Assembly: GCA_040756745.1 (NCBI GenBank)
Contig: JBFLYO010000005.1
Span: 62,001 to 126,000 of the forward strand
From: JBFLYO01 sp040756745
Lineage (GTDB): Bacteria > Bacteroidota > Ignavibacteria > UBA10030 > UBA6906
DNA: 64,000 nt
Direction of reading: 5' to 3'
Made by a program: the position numbers and the translations under genes. The notes under the pieces were generated by a model that was given only the letters and a program-made list of their open reading frames with translations, had not been told where the DNA came from and made no database searches. Position 1 is the stretch's first letter, and each line of letters starts with the position of its first letter. Positions 59,022 through 64,000 of this stretch are shown here, piece by piece.

Positions 59022-60185
59022 ATGAAAGCGAAGCTGGCACTTGAGAATGGCGTGGTGCTCCCGGCGGAAGGGTTTGGTGCTCCCGGTGAAGTGACAGGGG
59101 AAGTAGTGTTCAACACGAGCATCAGCGGGTACCAGGAGATATTCACCGACCCCTCGTACAGCGGTCAGATTGTCACGCTGACCTACCCTTTGATCGGGAA
59201 TTATGGCATCAACGGGGATGACATTGAATCCGCCCGCCCCCAGGTGCGGGGGGTGATCGTCCGGGAATACATTGACCAGTTCAGCAACTTTCGCGCCTCA
59301 AGCAGCCTGGCTGTGTGGCTCCGTGAATACGGCATCGTGGCAATCCAGGGATTGGACACGCGAATGCTGACGAAGATGATAAGAACGGAAGGGGCCCTCC
59401 GGGGGGTGATCTCCACAGAAGACCTGGATGACGGTAGTCTCCTTGCAAAAGCCCGGTCGTCACCGGTCATGAACGGACTGGACCTCGCGACGAAGGTGAC
59501 CTGTGACCGGCCGTACAGCTGGGACGAAACGGACCTGACGCCCTTTGCGCTTGGAACGCTGCAGGGAGCAAGTGACCGCCCGCGGCGATTCAAAGTCGTG
59601 GCGTATGATTACGGGCTGAAACGCAACATCCTCCGCCGACTTGTCAGTTACGGCTGTGTTGTTACCGTCGTCCCCGCTTCCCACCCGGCGTCGGATGTTC
59701 TGGCCATGAGGCCCGACGGCGTGTTCCTCTCAAACGGGCCCGGAGATCCCGCTGCCGTGCGCGTGGCGATCCGGAACATACAGACCCTGATCGGCAAAGT
59801 GCCGATCTTCGGCATTTGCCTCGGCCATCAGTTGCTCGCCCTCGCTCTCGGCGGCAAGACGTTCAAGCTGAAGTTCGGCCACCGGGGTGCGAATCACCCC
59901 GTCAAGAATCTCGTGTCGGGGAAGATTGAGATCACGTCGCAGAACCACGGCTTTGCGGTTGATCCCGCCACGCTCGACCCCGCGGCCGTCGAAATCACCC
60001 ATACCAACCTCAACGACGGCACCAACGAAGGATTCCGGCATCGCACAATGCCCCTGTTCTCTGTGCAATACCATCCCGAGGCCTCTCCCGGGCCTCACGA
60101 CAGCGACTACCTCTTCCGTGACTTCATCGCGATGATGAAGACCGGTACGCCGGTCCGGGAAGCATCCCCGGTCACGGTACCCTGA
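59022..60185 (+). CDS. carA: Carbamoyl-phosphate synthase small subunit
   Basis: A 387-residue glutamine amidotransferase subunit that supplies ammonia for carbamoyl phosphate in the arginine and pyrimidine pathways. It begins MKAKLALENGVVLPAEGFGA, with GEVVFNTSISGYQEIFTDPS near residue 26. The class I amidotransferase domain has FLSNGPGDP, the Cys nucleophile in FGICLGHQLLALALGG, and the His-Glu pair in VQYHPEASPGPHDS. carB is not adjacent; a methyltransferase follows instead. GCAGGA lies about 12 bases upstream of the ATG. Confidence 0.96.
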   Translation: MKAKLALENGVVLPAEGFGAPGEVTGEVVFNTSISGYQEIFTDPSYSGQIVTLTYPLIGNYGINGDDIESARPQVRGVIVREYIDQFSNFRASSSLAVWLREYGIVAIQGLDTRMLTKMIRTEGALRGVISTEDLDDGSLLAKARSSPVMNGLDLATKVTCDRPYSWDETDLTPFALGTLQGASDRPRRFKVVAYDYGLKRNILRRLVSYGCVVTVVPASHPASDVLAMRPDGVFLSNGPGDPAAVRVAIRNIQTLIGKVPIFGICLGHQLLALALGGKTFKLKFGHRGANHPVKNLVSGKIEITSQNHGFAVDPATLDPAAVEITHTNLNDGTNEGFRHRTMPLFSVQYHPEASPGPHDSDYLFRDFIAMMKTGTPVREASPVTVP

Positions 60186-60201
60186 ATCGGGCGGCGTCCC
60201 G

Positions 60202-60954
60202 ATGGACGCGGGGTATCGCATCCTCCCCCTGGTGTACGACCGATGGCAGGGTTCGTACGGCAAGAACTTCAGTGAGCTCATCTTTCCCCGCCTGCTGAGG
60301 ACCCTGCGCGTGCACAGGATCAGCGGCCCGGCAATGGTCGATGTCGCCTGCGGCACCGGGACGCTGGCGCTGATGATGGCGAGAAGGGGATGGGAGGTGT
60401 ATGGCGTCGACGCATCCGAAGGCATGCTTGCCTGCGCCGCATCTAAGGTCTCAAGGTCGGGCCTGCCGATAACGTTTCTTCGGCAGGATATGCGTTCCCT
60501 CCGTCTTCCGCGCCTCGTGTCCCTTGCGACCTCATTCTTCGACAGTCTGAACCATCTCATCGCTCCGGAAGACTTCCTCTCCGCCCTCCGGTCTGTATAT
60601 GCCGCTCTCTCCCCGGGGGGGTGGTTCGTGTTCGACACCAACAACGAACGGTGCTTCACTCAGCTCTGGACGAAGTCCGAGACGGTCACACGCCGAGAGT
60701 TCATCATGACGCTGGCGAATTCGTACGACAGAGAGAGACGCCTGGCGACAAGCGAAGTAACGCTTACGCTGAAGGAGCGAGGCAACCATGGGCAGCAGGT
60801 GGAAATGGTTCGCGAGCGCTATTACCCGTCGGCTGAGATCCATGCCATGCTGGAGGAAGCGGGGTTTGTCGTCCGGGAGAGCGACGACTTCGATTTCACG
60901 GAAAGCCGGGGGCTGGGGAAAATCAAGACCTGGTGGGTCGTACAAAAGATATAG
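60202..60954 (+). CDS. Class I SAM-dependent methyltransferase
   Basis: A 250-residue soluble protein. An N-terminal YDRWQGSYGKNFSELIF segment precedes the SAM-binding motif I, MVDVACGTGTLALMMARRG (about 46-64), then motif II acid in VYGVDASEGML and a post-motif LSPGGWFVFDTNNE. The fold is the common YcgJ/Tam-like class I type; small-molecule targets are usual, but the substrate cannot be read from sequence. It starts 16 bases after carA and is probably co-transcribed. An inverted repeat follows its stop. Confidence 0.85.
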   Translation: MDAGYRILPLVYDRWQGSYGKNFSELIFPRLLRTLRVHRISGPAMVDVACGTGTLALMMARRGWEVYGVDASEGMLACAASKVSRSGLPITFLRQDMRSLRLPRLVSLATSFFDSLNHLIAPEDFLSALRSVYAALSPGGWFVFDTNNERCFTQLWTKSETVTRREFIMTLANSYDRERRLATSEVTLTLKERGNHGQQVEMVRERYYPSAEIHAMLEEAGFVVRESDDFDFTESRGLGKIKTWWVVQKI

Positions 60955-61075
60955 CGGATTGCGGATTGTGGATTGCGGACAGGAATAGCCTTCCGGAATA
61001 GCAGTACAGTCGCCTGCATGTCCGCACTCCCATTCCGAAATGCTGTCTCTGTCCGCATTCCCCATTCCGCAATGC
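60954..61075. repeat. Iterated-word inverted repeat between convergent genes
   Basis: The left arm (60954-60982) is three copies of a GCGGATTG-like word ending in GCGGACAG. The right arm (61049-61075) is its near reverse complement. A direct-repeat copy of the right arm lies at 61020-61043. The element fills the 126-base gap between two converging stops and could act as a bidirectional terminator, though T-tracts are lacking. Confidence 0.65.
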
Positions 61076-61080
61076 TCGTG

Positions 61081-64000
61081 TCATCCGTAGGCGTCGCGGC
61101 ACATCGTCTGGTTCCGATCGCCCACGAACCCGAGTGACCGGAGGATGTCCGAGAGAGGGCTCGCAGCCGGCCGGATGTCGTCACAATATTCAATGACGAT
61201 TTTCCTAAACGGCCGCAGCCGCTCGGGGAGGCGGAGCATGTCGACAAATCGTTCCAGTGCTGCACGAAGCGTTTCTTCGGGGGCAGATCCGACAGTGCGG
61301 ATGCGGCTGCCGTACGATTCAACGACAATGACAGGGCGTCCCGCGGAGAAGGCGATGTACGTCCCGGGGACGCGCACCGGACGCAATGGCGGATCGGCCC
61401 CGCCTCCAGGCGTAAGATCTGCGCCTGTGCCGTACGGGTTCGCGGGATCGCAGGCATTGAGGAGCACAACCTCCCCGGTATCTGCGCCGATCCCTCGCAC
61501 CCGGCGGAGCAATTCGACGGCCGAGGGAAGCGCGTATTGCATACCTGAGAGCCCTTCAACAAAATAGCCTCGGCGCACTTCTCCTCGAAGCTCCATCTCC
61601 GCCAATCGCGCAGCGATGAACGGCCAGGGCAGGAGAGCCTCCCTCCTGTGGAATTCACGCGCCAGAACCCCATAGCGTTCCAACAACTGTTCCGCCTGCG
61701 CCTGTGCTTTCTCCTCAAGTGACACGGGTGGACCCAGTACGGCGGGGGTTCGAACGAGGGACCACCGCCCGCTCCAGCCCGGGACCTGCCGGAGGGCACG
61801 CCGGGCCGACTGCATGATCCGGCCACGGTCGGGGGCGTGGCGCGGATCGACCAGTTCTATGCGCTCAACTGAAGCATCGTCGTCCGATCCCGACGGTTGC
61901 TTGACTGCCGTGAGTTCCATGAAAACGTCATTCGTGATGAATCCTCCCCAGAAGAGCCGCGCGATGGCGGCATTGAGAGACGCAAGTGAAAGTCCTGTTT
62001 CCCCCCGTATGTCACTCAGGAAAGAAGCTCCGTGGGACGCGAGAAACGTGAGGACCTGTGACGCGCCTCCGCGCAAGTCGTCCGTTCCGGAATCCTCCGT
62101 CCGCGAAAACAATTGACCATTCCCCCGCAACAGACACATGATCCGTCCCCCCGGCGTACCCACCCAGACGATGCTCCCCGAGCTCCCCATAGCGACAAGG
62201 AGGTTGGGGCCGGTGTCGGTTGCGCGCGTGCGAAGGATGTCCCGTTCCCAGATTTCGGCGGGAAGCGGGAGGCCCTGGAGCTTTCCGATGAGTGTTGCAG
62301 GCTCCACCCGTTGTGCGCCGACACCGTGCCAGGCAAGGAGGAACCGGGTCAGCTCGGGTCCTGAACAGGGAGTGATTTCCCGTCGGAATATCGTGATCGT
62401 GCGCCGGTGCATCTGTTCCACGGCCCGTCGGGAGCACCACTCCGGCTCGGTGTCTGTGGCTCCGGAGTTCCGGAACCTGCCGCGGATCACTTCGCGCGAC
62501 TGCTCCAGGCTGCGGAGGATTTCCTCTACACGTTCACGGGGGGTGTCGTAACGGGAGGCGATCTCGGACAACGTGACTGGCCCCCGGCTCGCGAGGTACC
62601 GTCCGATGACCGTGCGATCGTGTTCGTCCCTATTGAGCGATCTGAACACCTCTGCTACCTCCCCCGCGACCCACCGGTCGCCGTCAGGAAAACTCATCCG
62701 CACTGCACGGCCGTCCACTTCCAGCGCCCGGAGCATGGCCAGTCCGTCTCCCTCACACCGGTCCAGGATCTCTTGCTCGCTCAGGTCACCGGCGCGAAGG
62801 AGGATTTCCATTAACTCTTCGGGCGAGCGCGCACGCGTGCCTGCGGCGCGATGCTGGAGCTGTGCTTCGACCTCTTCGATGGCCTCGGGGCGGATAAGCG
62901 AAGGGAGAGTCTCCAGGTCCATGATCTCCGCCAGGAGCTCACGGTTCACCGCGAGGACCTGGCTGAGTGATTCGCCGCGCGGACGATCCTGCTCGTACAT
63001 GTAGGCGGCGATGAAGTCGAAGAGGAGGCTGGCCGAGAACGGGGAAGGGACTTCGGTTTGGACGGTCGTGACGGCGATCGTTCCCCGTTCGAGTCCGCGG
63101 ATTACCTCCAGGAAGTGGTCGAAGTCGAGCACATCATGGAGGATCTCGCGGACGGTCTCGATGACGATCGGGAAATCGTCATACCGGCGTGCAATCTCCA
63201 GAAGGTCGCTGCCGCGTAACCGCTGGAGCCAGAGGGGCGTCCGCCGGCCCGGCGTGCCTCGTGGCATGAGGAGCGCGCGACCGGCATTCTGGCGAAACTG
63301 TCCGCCGAACAGGGGAGAGGTGAGGAGGCCGTCGAGCGCTATGCCCTTTGCCTCTTCGACCGAGAGCGATAACAGGATGTCCAGCGGCAGCGACCCCAGA
63401 TCCGCGCAGCGGATGAGAATGCCGTCGTCGTTGTACAGCATTTGCGGTTCCACCCCGGTCCGCGATATGATCCGCTGGGCAAGCACCAGGCCCAGGAGAC
63501 CATTGATCCGGCGGCCGAAGACCGAATGGATCAGCAAACGCGGATCGCCAAGCTCGTCACGCGATCCCTCGACAAGCACAAGCCTGTCGGATGGGATGAC
63601 GCCGGTGGATTCTCTCTGCTTCCTCATGTATTCTCGGATGTTCCAGGCGCCCCGACTGTCGAGCGCATACTCTTGTCGCAACGCCGTGAGGCAGGAAGGA
63701 TCGTCAATCATCGTGCTCAGCCGCCGGCGGAACTCCCCGATCTTGACGCCCAGCTCGTAGCTCCTGCCGATCCCCTCCCCTTTCCAGAAGGGCATGCGTG
63801 CCGGCTGCCCGGGCGCCGGACTCACCGTCACCCGGTTTGCATCCATGGCGTCGACGCGCCACACGCTCGTTCCGAGGATGAAGGTGTCACCGATCCGGGT
63901 TTCGAAGACGAACTCTTCGTCGACCTCGCCAACCTTGGTCCTGCCGTCTGAGAGATAGACCCCGTAATAACCCCTGTCGGCGATCGTGCCTCCGCCAGTG
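61081..64000 (-). CDS. lhr: Large Lhr-type DEAD/DEAH helicase, C-terminal part (5' end beyond window)
   Basis: The frame is open from the right edge to the stop at 61081, giving about 972 residues of the C-terminal part; the helicase motor domains lie outside. The visible part begins TGGGTIADRGYYGVYLSDGR and contains IGDTFILGTSVWRVDAMDAN and FWKGEGIGRS, characteristic of the Lhr-core. Winged-helix segments and the long Lhr C-terminal extension follow, to VGDRNQTMCRDAYG. Lhr proteins are 3'-5' DNA/RNA-DNA helicases linked to repair. A GTG at 63864 could be mistaken for a start, but the conserved sequence continues upstream of it. Confidence 0.85.
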   Translation of the reverse strand, partial: TGGGTIADRGYYGVYLSDGRTKVGEVDEEFVFETRIGDTFILGTSVWRVDAMDANRVTVSPAPGQPARMPFWKGEGIGRSYELGVKIGEFRRRLSTMIDDPSCLTALRQEYALDSRGAWNIREYMRKQRESTGVIPSDRLVLVEGSRDELGDPRLLIHSVFGRRINGLLGLVLAQRIISRTGVEPQMLYNDDGILIRCADLGSLPLDILLSLSVEEAKGIALDGLLTSPLFGGQFRQNAGRALLMPRGTPGRRTPLWLQRLRGSDLLEIARRYDDFPIVIETVREILHDVLDFDHFLEVIRGLERGTIAVTTVQTEVPSPFSASLLFDFIAAYMYEQDRPRGESLSQVLAVNRELLAEIMDLETLPSLIRPEAIEEVEAQLQHRAAGTRARSPEELMEILLRAGDLSEQEILDRCEGDGLAMLRALEVDGRAVRMSFPDGDRWVAGEVAEVFRSLNRDEHDRTVIGRYLASRGPVTLSEIASRYDTPRERVEEILRSLEQSREVIRGRFRNSGATDTEPEWCSRRAVEQMHRRTITIFRREITPCSGPELTRFLLAWHGVGAQRVEPATLIGKLQGLPLPAEIWERDILRTRATDTGPNLLVAMGSSGSIVWVGTPGGRIMCLLRGNGQLFSRTEDSGTDDLRGGASQVLTFLASHGASFLSDIRGETGLSLASLNAAIARLFWGGFITNDVFMELTAVKQPSGSDDDASVERIELVDPRHAPDRGRIMQSARRALRQVPGWSGRWSLVRTPAVLGPPVSLEEKAQAQAEQLLERYGVLAREFHRREALLPWPFIAARLAEMELRGEVRRGYFVEGLSGMQYALPSAVELLRRVRGIGADTGEVVLLNACDPANPYGTGADLTPGGGADPPLRPVRVPGTYIAFSAGRPVIVVESYGSRIRTVGSAPEETLRAALERFVDMLRLPERLRPFRKIVIEYCDDIRPAASPLSDILRSLGFVGDRNQTMCRDAYG

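Overview
The window is a GC-rich piece of bacterial chromosome dominated by the transcription/translation super-cluster. It has no phage genes, transposases or CRISPR array that I can see. The organism looks like a member of the Fibrobacteres-Chlorobi-Bacteroidetes lineage outside the classical Bacteroidia, perhaps Ignavibacteria- or Kapabacteria-like (inference, moderate to low confidence). Reasons: a PorV/PorQ-family barrel beside a large exported protein with a type IX secretion-like C-terminal domain, and a TonB-dependent receptor with a carboxypeptidase-like N-terminal domain. Genes carry strong Shine-Dalgarno sites, and the promoters I found are sigma70-like (TTGACA, 17 bp, TATATT), unlike those of Bacteroidia.

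Layout. (1) 1-5665, minus strand: an aerobic phenylacetate operon read right to left from a promoter near 5650: EthD-like protein, atypical crotonase, secreted BNR/Asp-box protein, paaF-like, paaG, then paaA running off the left edge. (2) 5698-10475, plus: glnE overlapping a DUF2723 membrane glycosyltransferase-like gene. (3) 10515-22993: tRNA-Thr/Tyr/Gly/Thr, rpmG, tRNA-Trp, secE, nusG, rplKAJL, rpoBC. This matches the classical tRNA-tufB-secE order, but tufB is missing. (4) 23086-27425: the str operon rpsL-rpsG-fusA-tuf from its own promoter. (5) 27507-43003: S10, spc and alpha operons, with an unusual tRNA-Gln gene between rplR and rpsE and an unusual structured gap between rpsJ and rplC. 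(6) 43009-45337: ysxC, a 40-codon remnant of a class V aminotransferase, and serA. (7) 45377-53310: a promoter, a long leader, and an outer-membrane/export operon (TonB-dependent receptor, 1106-residue exported protein, PorV-like protein) closed by a clear terminator. (8) 53329-60954, plus: a degenerate PIG-L/LmbE-like exported protein, an NHL-propeller protein, ssb, gamma-glutamyltranspeptidase, carA and a methyltransferase. (9) 61081-64000, minus: the C-terminal part of a large Lhr-type helicase, cut by the right edge.

How it works together. Most genes make ribosomes and RNA polymerase and couple them to protein export (secE, secY) and maturation (map, infA). Around this core sit nitrogen control (glnE), serine and carbamoyl-phosphate synthesis (serA, carA), aromatic catabolism (paa) and a cell-surface module that probably uses type IX secretion. 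Several intergenic spacers hold short-word repeats and inverted repeats that form a loose family (10852-11123, 58926-58979, 60954-61075).
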